The notes below the pieces were generated by a model that made no database searches, had not been told where the DNA came from, and was given only the letters and a program-made list of their open reading frames with translations. Positions 32,672-43,239 of a stretch of DNA of 64,000 bases are shown piece by piece (the stretch's first letter is position 1; each line of letters starts with the position of its first letter). Position numbers and translations under genes: made by a program. Source of the stretch: Tuctoria greenei (Eukaryota > Streptophyta > Magnoliopsida > Poales > Poaceae); contig JAYESD010000005.1 of assembly GCA_036927565.1 (NCBI GenBank), positions 152,540,023 through 152,604,022 of the forward strand. The letters run 5' to 3'.

Positions 32672-34281
32672 TTGGCGAGTCAAGCTCACAGCCACAACTT
32701 TCCATAGACATAGATACAGCCTTGCTGCAGTAACTGTTTGGCGAGCCATGTTCTCAGCTACAACCTCCCATGGACATTGCTTCTTCCTCACAGTACCAGT
32801 TTGGTGAGCCAATCTCTCAACCACCACGTCCCGTGGAGATTGCGTCTTCCTCGCAAAGTGCCATACATGTGTCTCTCAATGACCCTAGTTCGTCCAACGG
32901 ATCTATTGATGTGTTTAAAGTGAATGATCTGTTTCTTAGTGACATATATGGACTTGGTGGATCAGGGAATTTCCCCAACAAAAAGTAGTTTCATTCATTG
33001 TATCAAGCTTCTGAAAAGTATGGCCAGTCCCTTGTCAGTTTACCTATCAATCACAACAAGTACAAGTCTAGTGGTGTAACTTTATTTCATGGGCTTTGTA
33101 TCTTCAAATATATCAAGATGTTGCTTTGTAAACATTGGAGTATCTATAAAACATCATTCATTTAGATATACATGTATTGTGCAAAGAAATGAATCTACGG
33201 ATGCATGTTGCATCTTTCTCACTACAAGACACTATGAAGCAATGTGATTTTGCAATGTTTGCAAGGCGTATTCCTTGATAGTGTTTTATGTGCCCCTATT
33301 TTATTTTCTATGTTGCCCCTTCAATATTTGCTACATATACTATGATGCAAACAACTGGTGTAGCAGCTTGAATTTTACTGCACATTCTAAAAAATAATGT
33401 TCGCATAGTTTTTTCTCAGTGGGTGTAATTTGAAAATGGAAGTAGGAGCCGCACATTGATGTACCAAGTTAATGCTGATGTCAGAATATGTATCGCTCCT
33501 GCCTTGTACGCGACTTGTAGTAAAAATTTAGAGATGTTGCAGATGTCGTGTTAAGATAGTTTTGAACGCGACTTGCTTAGCCACGCCATCCAGGGTGCCC
33601 TCATTTCTCCATCGTAGTGCACCACGGCACCGTCACACCATTCTGGTAATCCTCTCACTCATGCAGCCTCACTCGCATAGAGATATATATAAGTATTAAT
33701 CCAGGTGCAGTTACTTGATCATTGGGCATTCTTGCTTTTCACTCTCACACTCCCTTCCTAACTCCAATAAGCAATTGTTCCAATTTTTGTGTCACATTAG
33801 ATAATAGCCGGATTTAACCAATACCTGCGTCAGGTCCAACTGTCGTACCTGTTCTTACCTGTCATATGGCAGCACTGGTATTGTATCAAAGAAATCTATA
33901 GCCTAAAGCAAGCATAGTCATCACAGTCACTCCCACACATATGTCTGCAGTCTGCGCAAGGTACATAGTGAAGGATTTTCCTACTTGCATGCAAGCTATG
34001 TTATGGTAGCGCTAACTAGTTCAGATAATCCAGACCATTCGGATAAGAATTATTTCACTGCAACATCAGCATCCATATAATGAGCCATGTCATCAAAACC
34101 ACCGTAGGAGGTCATTAAGATGTTTTTGGGCACTTCAGGGACTAAAATACCTGGTTAGTTATAGTTGAGGAGGTTATGTAACCAACTAGAAAAAAATGAT
34201 CAGGTCAATTGAACTTATTCCTAAAAAAATATGCCAATGTCTAAGTTTCTGAAATGGAAAGGGAATCGTCCGTGTTTCAAT
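32672..34281. other. island between two CACTA termini
   Basis: Sequence between the outward ends of the two CACTA elements. The first 320 bp hold a coding remnant (separate entry). The rest, about 33000-34281, is AT-rich and I see no gene, repeat or RNA in it. It may be the old host sequence or a fragment of a further element. Confidence 0.5.
32675..32988 (+). pseudogene. C-terminal remnant of an unidentified protein with 20-22-residue repeats
   Basis: One frame, GESSSQPQLSIDIDTALLQ then a stop, then GEPCSQLQPPMDIASSSQY and GEPISQPPRPVEIASSSQ, shows three imperfect repeats of about 22 residues. A unique tail follows (NDLFLSDIYGLGGSGNF) with a stop at 32986-32988. The repeats begin right at the CACTA terminus, so the upstream part was displaced or lost there. 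One in-frame stop marks it as non-functional. I do not recognise the family. Confidence 0.4.
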
Positions 34282-34690
34282 CACTACTACAATAAGCCTC
34301 ATCGCAGGCGGCTCCAAACATATTTTCACACGCGTTTTTTAAAACTGCATGGAACGAAGAGCCTGTGATAATCTGCAATTTCACAGGTGGAGATGTGAAT
34401 CCGCCTGTGAAGACAGATTATCACAGGCGGTTCTTTACTTAGGCTAGCCGCCTGTGAAGACACATTACCACAGGAAGATCTTTACCTACGACAAGCCGCC
34501 TGTGGAGACATTTTATGGCAGCCGGTTTGTACCATAACAGTAACCGCCTATGATAATTAGGTTATCACAGATGGTTCTTTACCTATATCTAGCCGCATGT
34601 GATAATGATATTTCACAGGCAGTTCTTGATGTAGGTAAATAACCGCATGTGATAAGGTATACCCTATGCAGTAAACTCTATATTGTCTTC
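34282..34690 (-). repeat. left terminal and subterminal repeats of the complete CACTA element
   Basis: TIR CACTACTACAATAAGCC followed by roughly ten alternating TCACAGGCGGTTCTTTAC and TAGCCGCCTGTGA motifs forming hairpin-like pairs. It matches the reverse complement of 32236-32671, including the spacing of the motifs. Confidence 0.85.
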
Positions 34691-36350
34691 TTTATTGTTA
34701 CTACCAGCACCATTCTTCTTAGAGCTTTCCATGCTAGAACTAACAAGACAAAATATAATGAATGGCATATTAACTCTACATGAAGTGTCCCGCAGAACCA
34801 TCAACCACTTATACGTGTCAAATAATTTATGAAGTCATGGCCAAAACACGAGTACAAGGTGAGATATTCGACTTGCTATACGATTACACCCAAGATGTGT
34901 TTAGAATGGATGGTGCTTGGGATAAAAAGAACAAGACACATTCCTTAATTGACCGAGAGGGACTACAATACAAATCACCTCTCATTACACAAGTTCATCT
35001 TCTCTCAGATTTTATCCCATATCTAAGTATATTATGCCCTAAGCTCATTAACAGTGGTGGTCTTGCCACACAATTCAACTTTTACCAATATAAGCATGGC
35101 TAAGCTTGACATCTTGAAAAATAAAAACTAAACCAGACCTTCGTGGAACGGCTAGGGTTCAAAAATTTGAAAAAAAAATCTATGCATGGTGGCAACCAGA
35201 GGGTATCACATGATTATAATGCCATGTACCGTGCAAAGTGCTTAGTTCATATATGGGATGTCTAACTCTCCCACATCTACAGACCTTCGAAGAGTCAAGA
35301 ATATATATACAAGAGCAGAAAATTTACTTTAGGGGATGGTGAAACAATAAGTTTTTGCCTTGAAATTTGGTTAGAGGTAAAACCTCTAGCCAGCCTGTAC
35401 ATCATTCTTTTTGAACTTTGTGTACACAAAGAAATCTCTATTGCTCGGTGCTTTGCGCAAAACTGGGTCGTTCAGTTCGGTTATTCTTTGCCCGCACCTT
35501 TATATAGCATGTGGTATAACCTTGTGTATAAACATAATGGTCTGACAGTGCAGCAAAATGATGATAATGTGGTGTAGAAATGGAACAAAACAAGAGACTT
35601 TTCAGTTAATTCGGTTTATACTAAATTGACTTGGTCATATTCTAGACCTGGTTATAAACAAATTTGGAAAGCTAGAATCCCTCTCAAAATCAAAATCTTT
35701 ATGTGGTTGATTGAAAATGATGCTATATTAGTGAAAGAAAACATGGTCAAAAGCAATTGATTTGGTGATGTCTCATGTAGCTTTTGCCATGAATTTGAAA
35801 TAGTGAACCATTTTGCTTTTTGGCTGCTGCATAAGCTTGGACAGCCTGCTCAAAACCTGCATATGGTTCATAGCGTCATAAGAACTCATGTTGTTTGACC
35901 AAAAACTACCAGCATAGTTTATCATGTCCGAACCCTAACCAAGGAACTATGCCGTGGTCCACCACCACCACCAACTGGATGCCTACCGTTTTAGAATTCC
36001 CGAACCCTAACCAAGGAAATTTATGCAAGGCACCATTTGACTCGGCCGGCGGCGAGGGCGAGGAGGGAGGTGGCACGGGGATAGAGGAGGGAAGGTTGAA
36101 GGGTTTAGGGTTTACCATGAAGCTCAACGGCGATGGCAAGGGCTTCACTCGGCGTACCTAGAAGTGGCGAGGGCGAAGCAAATGGACAATGGCGAAGCTC
36201 GAGGAGCAGAGAAATTCAGCGGTGATGGTGAAGCTCGGCGGCGACGGAGAAGCTTGTCAGCGACAGCAAAGCTCTGCGGCGAGAGCGGCGAAGACTTGGC
36301 AGCAAACGAAATTTTGGCAGCCAGACGGCGAGTAAGTGATTTAGCCCGGG
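34691..36350 (-). pseudogene. internally deleted TNP1-like gene remnant
   Basis: Read leftward, the segment follows CACTA A from its leader (A 320) to A about 2060, including the Pro/Ser leader and the Ser-rich first coding exon. At about 34690 it then jumps straight to the subterminal array. The Transposase_24-type and Ulp1-like parts are therefore missing. The junction follows GAGTTTACTG in both, where A carries on with coding sequence. This copy cannot supply TNP1 function. Confidence 0.75.
35350..35860 (+). pseudogene. LINE RT C-terminal (zf-RVT-like) fragment inside the CACTA element
   Basis: On the plus strand, WNKTRDFSVNSVYTKLTW (with an upstream stop) is followed by YKQIWKARIPLKIKIFMWL and CSFCHEFEIVNHFAFW. 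This is the conserved order of the post-RT region and zf-RVT zinc-binding domain of plant LINEs. It equals the antisense fragment at 690-1130 in CACTA A but is longer and better kept. There are stops at 35574 and about 35757. Confidence 0.65.
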
Positions 36351-36376
36351 TTAGGTTTTTCCAACGCAGCCGAGGG

Positions 36377-36560
36377 CTATATATATAGATGCCTATCTTC
36401 TCAGATGGTTTTTAAGTACCAACCGTCTGAGAAGATCTTTATCTTAGGCGGATGGTAATTACCAACAGCATGAGAAGATGCACTTATCTCAGGCGGTTGG
36501 TAAGTAATACCCGCCTGAGATAATCTTTTTCTCAGGCGGTTGTTCAGTACCAACCGCCTG
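36377..36560 (-). promoter_or_regulatory. TNP1-side promoter of the complete CACTA element
   Basis: On the minus strand, palindromes of CTCAGGCGGTTGGTA type (36394-36560) precede a TATATATAG box at 36377-36388, then a leader containing GGCTGCCAAAATTTCG. The layout equals that at 133-360 in CACTA A. Confidence 0.6.
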
Positions 36561-38110
36561 AGAAGATCTTTATGTAAGCTTAATTAATATTCTTTATTAA
36601 ATGTGGAGTCTTTCAAAAGCCCAAATTCCACTTTTTTTTTAATTTTATTGAGTATTAAAGGTTACCATAAAATTTCACTTCATAAAGCCTTTGAAATTGG
36701 TTAGAACATAAAAAACATATAACAATTGCTATTTGTCATTTTTCTATCTTGATGAATATAATGATTTTTTCATTTATTTTTTAAATAGACATTTTTAGTC
36801 ATCATACCAACATCTATGAATTTTTTCAATTGTTTTGAATCAATGTGTGTTCAAAATTTGATGAATGCCTCATATGTATATGAACATTTGGTTAGAATGA
36901 TCAATAATTTGAATTTTAACATGTTGGAATGTTTTAAAAAAATAACAAATTTCATACATGTATAAATAATACAAATATGTTTATACAAACAAATTTTAGT
37001 GAAGGATCCTTTTTTAGGAGATACACAAATGTGAATAATATGTGAGTATAAAATAATCTGATTATTACCAAAATATTACAATGTTAGCTATACAAGTTTT
37101 AAAATATTTGGTCCAGGTGGTAGATGTTAATTTTAGAAAAATATAGAAGAAAGAATCATCGAATTTGGACTCAATTTGCAGAATCTATACATGTTTGAGT
37201 ATTTATATTGGAATCTAAATAAAAAATATTATCTCAAGCAGTTGGTAAGTAACACCCACCTGAGAAATTCTTTTTCTCAGGCAGTTATTCTGTACCAACC
37301 GTCTGAGAAAATCTTTATGTAAGCTTAATTAATATTCTAGATTAAATGTGGGGCCTTTCAAAAGCCCAAATTCCACTTTCTTGTAATATTATTGAGTATT
37401 AAAGGTTACCATTAAATTTCACTAGATAAAGCCTTTGAAATTGGTCAGAACATAAAAAACATGTAACAATTTCTATTTTTCATTTTGCTATATTGATAAA
37501 TATAATGAATTTTTCATTTATTTTTCAATGGACCTTTTTAGTCATCATACCAATATCTATGAGTGTTTCAGATTTTTTTTTTCAATTTTTTTGAATCAAT
37601 GTGTGTTCAAAATTTGATGAATGCCTCATATGTATCTCAGCATTTGGTTAGAATGATGGATAATTTGAATTTTGACATGTTGGAATGCTTTAAAAAATTA
37701 ACAAATTCATACATGTATAAATAATACAAATATGTTCATACAAACCAATTTCAGTTAAGGATCCTTTTTAGAAGATACGCAAATGTGAATAATATGTGAG
37801 TATAAAATAATTTGATATTTACCAAAACATTACAATGTTTGCTATACTAGTTTTATGATATTTGATCTAGGTGGTAGATGTTAATTATTGAAAAATGTAG
37901 AAGAAAAAATCATCAAATTTGGACTCCATTTGCATAATCTATACATGTTTGAGTATTTATATTGGAATCTAAATAAAAAAGAAGCAAGAGAAAAGAAAAT
38001 TGAAGAACATGCTCAGGCAATTATCCCAGGCGGTTGGTAAGTAACACCCTCGTGAGATAATCTTTTTCTCAGGCGGTTATTCATTACCAACTGCCTGCGA
38101 AGCAGTTAAA
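36485..38110. repeat. tandem repeat of about 750 bp in the central intergenic region
   Basis: The block GGCGGTTGGTAAGTAA recurs at about 36492, 37236 (as AGCAGTTGGTAAGTAA) and 38029, so the period is about 745-790 bp, with two full units and a partial third. Each unit continues with TATGTAAGCTTAATTAATATT, an AT-rich stretch and a TATATTGGAATCTAAAT end. No gene is seen. The first 140 bp of the window belong to the same repeat in CACTA A. Confidence 0.75.
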
Positions 38111-38146
38111 AACCGCCTGAAAAAACCTCCTAAACTTTTTAAATTT

Positions 38147-38823
38147 TTATCACAGGAAGTTGTTTCGTTAAAAGTGGTCTGTGAAAACCGACGCCTATAT
38201 AAAGACCCCTCGGGCACCACAGAAAACATAACCCTGGAGATTTTCCATCGACGACGCCAGACTGCCAAAATTTTCCACCATGCGCCAGGCGATACTGCAT
38301 TCATCAGTTGATCAACCTTCGAATAGAGAAGAGGTTAGAAGAGACTTCTTCACTACCATGTTTTTAATTTGTTCTGTTTTCATAGTTTTGTTTTGTTGTG
38401 TTTGCATATGCCTCCAGCACGCCCCCCCCCCCCCCCCCCAATCACTTGAGATTTGTAGTAGATTTGAATGATTAAAGGTTGAAAGATGTAGTTTAATGTC
38501 CCCTAGAGCTCACCCATGAATTTTACAGAACAAGAAGTAGATTTTAAAGATTAAAGGTTGATGATGAATACAAGCACATCATGTGTTCGATGAAATGTTT
38601 CAACGAATAAGCCTAACTTCAAAAATCCATTATGGCCACTAGGAAGCTGAGAAAATTATGAAACAAATTTTCTTAGAACCCTTATGAATAGACCTACATG
38701 ATACCAGTATTCACACATATGATACAATCTTGTCATGTCTCTGTAAATTAATTTTATAGAAGTCCTATAGGGAATATTTGTGGCTAAATTTTGTAAATCT
38801 TACAAAAAATTTGTTATTGAAGC
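38147..38823 (+). promoter_or_regulatory. TNP2 promoter, leader and probable first intron
   Basis: A palindrome (TCACAGGAAGTTG...GTCTGTGA, 38149-38184) is followed by a CTATATAAAG box at 38195-38204 and a leader with GACGCCAGACTGCCAAAAT. That leader resembles the leader of the oppositely directed TNP1 unit, so the two promoters are homologous. 38340-38823 is AT-rich without coding signal and includes an 18-base C run at 38422-38439; it may be an intron. Confidence 0.5.
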
Positions 38824-41800
38824 ATGGACCGTCGAGCGTGGATGTATAACATATGCCAATACCTGATCCTATGTACATTCATAATGTTGCAAGTTTTATT
38901 GAAGCATCCAAGAGATGTGCAAAATTGCAAAAGATATATCACATATTATGTCCATGTATCCACTGCGAAAACAAGATTGCTTGGATAGATACTATAGTAA
39001 TCCAATCCCATTTGATGAAAAGAGGATTAAAAAAAACTACACAAAATGGATAGAGCATGTTGAGTTAGATACAAATGAAGTGGATAAAGATGATGAGAGA
39101 GGTTCAAATGACGATAATGTTCATATCGATGATGGTAGTTACCATCAAGATGGTGATGATGATGAGTTTGATTGTGAGGAGATGTTGCGTCACATTGAAC
39201 CATATGTATTGACTTCTATGGGAGCATGTAAAGGTTTAAGTAAAATGGAGACATTGCAGAATGCGGCGATGGAGCTTTTATATGATGAATCAAACAGTTG
39301 TGATAAAGAGTTTACTACATTGCGTGCAGTCCTAGAACTACTAAAGTTGAAAGCCACACACGGATAGTCCGATTGTAGTTTCTCTGATCTTTTGAATCTT
39401 ATGGCAGAAATTCTTCCAAATCCAAATAAACTGCCCAGAAGCACTTATAAAGCGAAGAAAGTTCTTTGCCCGATGGCATTAGGTGTGACAAAAATACACG
39501 CTTGTGTGAACCATTGTATTCTGTATCGCAAAGAGCATGAGCTCGCAACTAGATGCCCCATTTGTGGTGTCATTAGATATAAGAAGGACTACAATCACCA
39601 GCTTGTTACCAACATGAAAAAGTCTCAGAAAAATAAGAAGTTTATTATTGGTCCTGAGGGTGATTATGACGATACTTTGGGCGATGAAGACGGGAAAAGT
39701 AAGAGAAAAATTCCTGCCTTGGTGGTGTGGTACCTTCCGGTAATTGATCGCTTGAAGCATTTGTTCTCAAACCCTAGGGAGGCTGAACTTATGTGTTGGC
39801 ATTCCGAACAGCGCAAGAAGAATGAAAAACATATTCGACACGTGATGCAACGCAGTGGAAAAATTTTTATATTCAATATCTAGAATTTGCAAAGGAAATC
39901 AGAAATGTAAGGTTTGCCTAGGGTACCGACGGAATGAATCCGTTTGGTGAAAAAAGGAGCATACACAACACATGGCCCATGGTCTTAACGATGTACAACT
40001 TACGAACGTGGTTGTGTCACAAAAAGAAAATATATCTTGTTATGTGTTCTTATCCAAGGTACGAAATAACCCGGCATCGAAATTGATGTGTTCTTGGAAC
40101 CTTTAATGGAAGATATGGAAAAATTGTGAAATGAAGGGGTACATACATGGGATGAGTACAAGTGAGAGTATTTCACGCTAAGAGTAATGATATTCATTAC
40201 CGTGCATGATTACCCCGGACTGTTTAAATTATCGGGACAAATGAAAGGGAAGAAAGGTTGTGTAAGGTGCATGGATAGAACTGGATTTCTATACCTCATG
40301 TCATCTAGAAAGACGGTGTACATGAGACACCGGCGGTTCTTGACAGATACACACAAGTATAGGAAGATGAAAAAACAATTTGATAACGAAATCAAAAAAT
40401 ATACTACACCTAAACCTTACAGTGGAAAACTTGTGTTCGAAATTGTCAAGAACATTCATACTTCTTTCGGCAAAGGCAAAAAATGTAAAGGAATCAAGAG
40501 AAAGAAAAGTACATCTTGGTGTGATACAACTGACATGCTTTTAAGAAACAATCAATTTTTTTCAAGTATCTTCCGTATTGGAAGAATCTGGAATTTTGCC
40601 ATAGTATTGATTTGATGCACGTTACAAAGAATGTATTTGACAGCATCATTGGGACCTTGCTATACATGCCGAGGAAAACAAAGAATGTATAAAATTCATG
40701 TATGGACCTAGTAAATCTTGATTTGAGACTAGAGCTTCATCCAGTAGAAAAGGCGAACGGGAAGCATTACCTTCCCCCAACCAGCTACAACTTGACACTA
40801 GAAGAGAAAAAAGCAATTTACGAATGCTTGCATGGGATCAAAGTGCCCACGAGTTTCTCATCCAATATCTGCAAACTAGTATTGATGAAAAACTTGTCTT
40901 TATTCGGTTATAATTCTCTCGACTGTCACATGATGATGACATGTTCCTTTCCATTGCAGTAAGAGTCATCAAACTTGAGCATATAAAAGTTGTCATCACA
41001 CGTTTGTGTTACTTCTTCAATGCAATATCGCAAAAGGTGATAGCACGTGAAGATTCAGAGTATCCAAAAACATACATCGTTGAGACTATGTGCAAGCTTG
41101 AGATGTGTTTCTCACAATCCTTTTTCTATATGCAAGTTCACCTAATCATACATCTTGTTGATCAGATAAAAGTATTGAGGCCACTATATTTACATCATAT
41201 GTTTTAGTTGGAGAGATATTTAGGAGTATTAAAAGGTTATGTGCGGAACCGTACTCACCCAAAGGGTTCAATTATGGAAGGATACACCACTGAAGAAGCG
41301 ATTGAGGGTTGCGCTGATTACATCAAAGATGAAAAACCGATAGGTGTGCCTATACCAGTACATGAGGGTAGACTACGTAGGCGAGACAAAGTGGGTAAGA
41401 AAAATTTTATCGTTTAAGATTACAAGATTGTACACTGTGCACATATGGTGTACTACAACAACTCACAATAGGTGAGTCGTACATCGAGGAACACCAAAAT
41501 TGAGCTTCGTGAAAAAAACCAAGACCGCACAGAGGACTAGATCATGAAAGAGCACAAAAGATGTTTCACTGAATGGTTAATGAACAAAAATATACCATAC
41601 GGAAACTCTATAGAAGAGGCAACAATGAAGAAGTTAGCTTTTGGCCCATCTGCTTTGGTGACATCATGGCAAGCATATGACATCAATGGTTACACATTTT
41701 ATAATAAAGAAAAACACAGTAAGAGTGTTGCACAAAATAGTGGTGTTCGTATTGAGGCTTATGATTCACAAGGGCAAAAGACCACATACTTGGGGTTCAT

Positions 41801-42204
41801 AGAGGATATATGGGAACTCGATTATGACAAAAGAATGGTAATGCCCGTATTTAAGTGCCAATGGGTCAAACATCCTGATGGTGTGAAAGTGGACAATTAC
41901 GGGCTAACACTAGTAGACTTGAATAAAGTGGGTTATAAAGATGACTTGTGGGTTCTCGCCGATAGTGTTGCACAAGTTTTTTATGTTCAAGATCTAGAAA
42001 CTGAGAAGACGCACGTAGTTGTTTCTGGATAGAAAAATATTATTGGGGTTGAGAATGTGGGAGATAATGAAGAGGAATATAATCAGCATGAAGAGATGTA
42101 CCTTTTTCACCGAACCAGAAAACATCAAGCGCGTAGAGAGAAGCATTAAAAAGGATTTGAAAACCTATATGCGAGAAGATGTCAATGATGTAAAAAATGT
42201 ATGA
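38824..42204 (+). pseudogene. TNP2-like CACTA transposase, degenerate
   Basis: Starts MDRRAWMYNI at 38824, the usual opening of the transposase-associated domain, with CPCIHCENKIAW following in another frame. The TNP2 core runs through 39392-41207: LPRSTYKAKKVLCPMALG, CVNHCILYR, RCPICGVIRYKKDY, VVWYLPVIDRLKHLF, TDGMNPFGEKRSIHNTWP, GCVRCMDRTGFLYL, then MHVTKNVFDSIIGTLL. A DUF4218-like part follows, including YLGVLKGYVRNRTHPKGSI (41208-41400). A DUF4216-like end (SGVRIEAYDSQGQKTTYLG, 41700-42030) stops at 42204. At least eight frameshifts or stops break it. The family cuts and joins CACTA ends; this copy cannot. Confidence 0.88.
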
Positions 42205-42375
42205 TATATATTGTATATATTTGTATCCTCTGAAATCAACTTAGAACAATGCTCTATTTCAGCTTTAGATAGCATGTTTCAAACATTATTAAATTCAACT
42301 TATGTTTCGAAGATCATTACATTATTATATTTATCACCTTCACCTTTTATATAAGTTATAAAATTGTATGTTTAT

Positions 42376-43016
42376 ATAAATTTCTTCTGACCTATGATGA
42401 CCAGGCTTGCCTTCCAACAGCTTGGTTCCAAACAACATCTAGAAGCAGCTATTGTCAAGCTAATCCCTTCACAGCAAGCTCTTGTAGATGCAAGTAACAC
42501 CCGAGACACATCATTTGGATTGTTAAAAGCTTCAATTGAAGTATCATGATACTTCCCATCCATTTTAGGGCTTGTTTGGATAGGAGTGGATCCACTTCAA
42601 TATAAATGGATAGAGGAGAAAATTAGTTCATTCTTCACTCCAACCCACTTCAATCAAATTAGATTGAGTACACTCAAGCAAGCCTTGAAAAATATCTCTC
42701 TTCTCGCCATTTTAAAAACTTACGAAGATGCTACTTTATCAGTTCTAATGGCTGAATATATTGACTACAAATCAGTACCATCTCTCTTAGTGCTTCACAC
42801 AAACGACGAAGCAAACAACTTCAATCACAAATCTTGTTCTTACCATTTTCATAGGAATTTGACCTTAATCTTTCAAGCATAGGTTTATCAATAAGTGAAG
42901 CTTTCTCATCAGACATGTTAATGGCAGTTACAAGTGATAGGTGTGTTGAAGCTAACAAAATCTCAACAGGACTGAAGACAAAGAGATGCTGCATATGAGT
43001 GACAATGTCCGGGTTA
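42376..43016 (-). pseudogene. captured SNF2 helicase-C fragment (DRD1/CLASSY-like), inverted-repeat arm 1
   Basis: On the minus strand, in order: KASLIDKPMLERLRSNSYE, CEALREMVLICSQYIQPLEL, KFLKWRE, then (after a small inserted element) FNNPNDVSRVLLASTRACC, EGISLT, WNQAVGRQA in a shifted frame, and IGQKKFI. This is the C-terminal helicase half of SNF2 ATPases, with motifs IV to VI. The ACCEGISL form of motif V is that of the DRD1/CLASSY clade, which works with Pol IV/V in RNA-directed DNA methylation. Frameshifts lie near 42845 and 42420 and a stop after QPLELIK. The part 42447-43016 pairs with 43240-43703. Confidence 0.75.
42568..42684. mobile_element. small MITE-like insertion in arm 1 (117 bp)
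   Basis: The ends GGGCTTGTTTGGATAGG and, inverted, GGCTTGCTTGAGTG are similar. The flanks are TTA (42565-42567) and TTG (42685-42687), close to the 3-bp duplication of Tourist-type MITEs. The segment is absent from arm 2, where the helicase sequence runs through without a break at this point, so it entered arm 1 after the duplication or was never in the arm 2 source. Confidence 0.5.
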
Positions 43017-43239
43017 GACAACATGAAGCTATGATGGCAGCCTTCTACAACATGAAAAGTGATTCCAAGGTTATGCTTGCATCAACCAAGACATGTTGTG
43101 AGGGCATAACACTTGTTAGAGCATCACAGGTATGCTTGCTCCAACAAGAGTTATACCTTTACAACATGCCTTGGTTGATGCAAGCATAACCTTAACATCA
43201 CTTTTTTTGTTGTTGGAGGATCCTATCATAGCTTCACGC
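43017..43239 (+). pseudogene. loop segment with a second helicase-C motif copy
   Basis: 43017-43135 encodes RQHEAMMAAFYNMKSDSKV and MLASTKTCCEGITLVRAS, the same stretch around helicase motif V as in the arms but clearly different in sequence, so it comes from a paralogue or an older capture. It is followed at once by its own inverted copy (to 43193). It sits exactly between the two large arms. Confidence 0.65.
43067..43193 (+). ncRNA. 127-nt candidate hairpin (pre-miRNA-like) from helicase motif V
   Basis: The arms 43067-43123 and 43137-43193 are complementary over 57 nt with four mismatches and two G-U pairs. The basal 24 bp (43067-43090 with 43170-43193) are perfect. The loop is 13 nt. The left arm encodes KVMLASTKTCCEGITLV in sense. 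This is the layout expected for a young miRNA or siRNA hairpin born from an inverted copy of its target gene. Expression and processing cannot be judged from sequence. Confidence 0.5.

Noticed and set aside
34780..35103. 107-codon plus-strand frame
   Set aside because: It is the antisense of the TNP1 unit remnant and is not conserved in CACTA A.
39190..39760. Minus-strand frames opposite TNP2
   Set aside because: Shadows of the clearly coding plus strand.
42586..42882. 98-codon plus-strand frame
   Set aside because: It runs across the MITE-like insert and antisense to the helicase arm.
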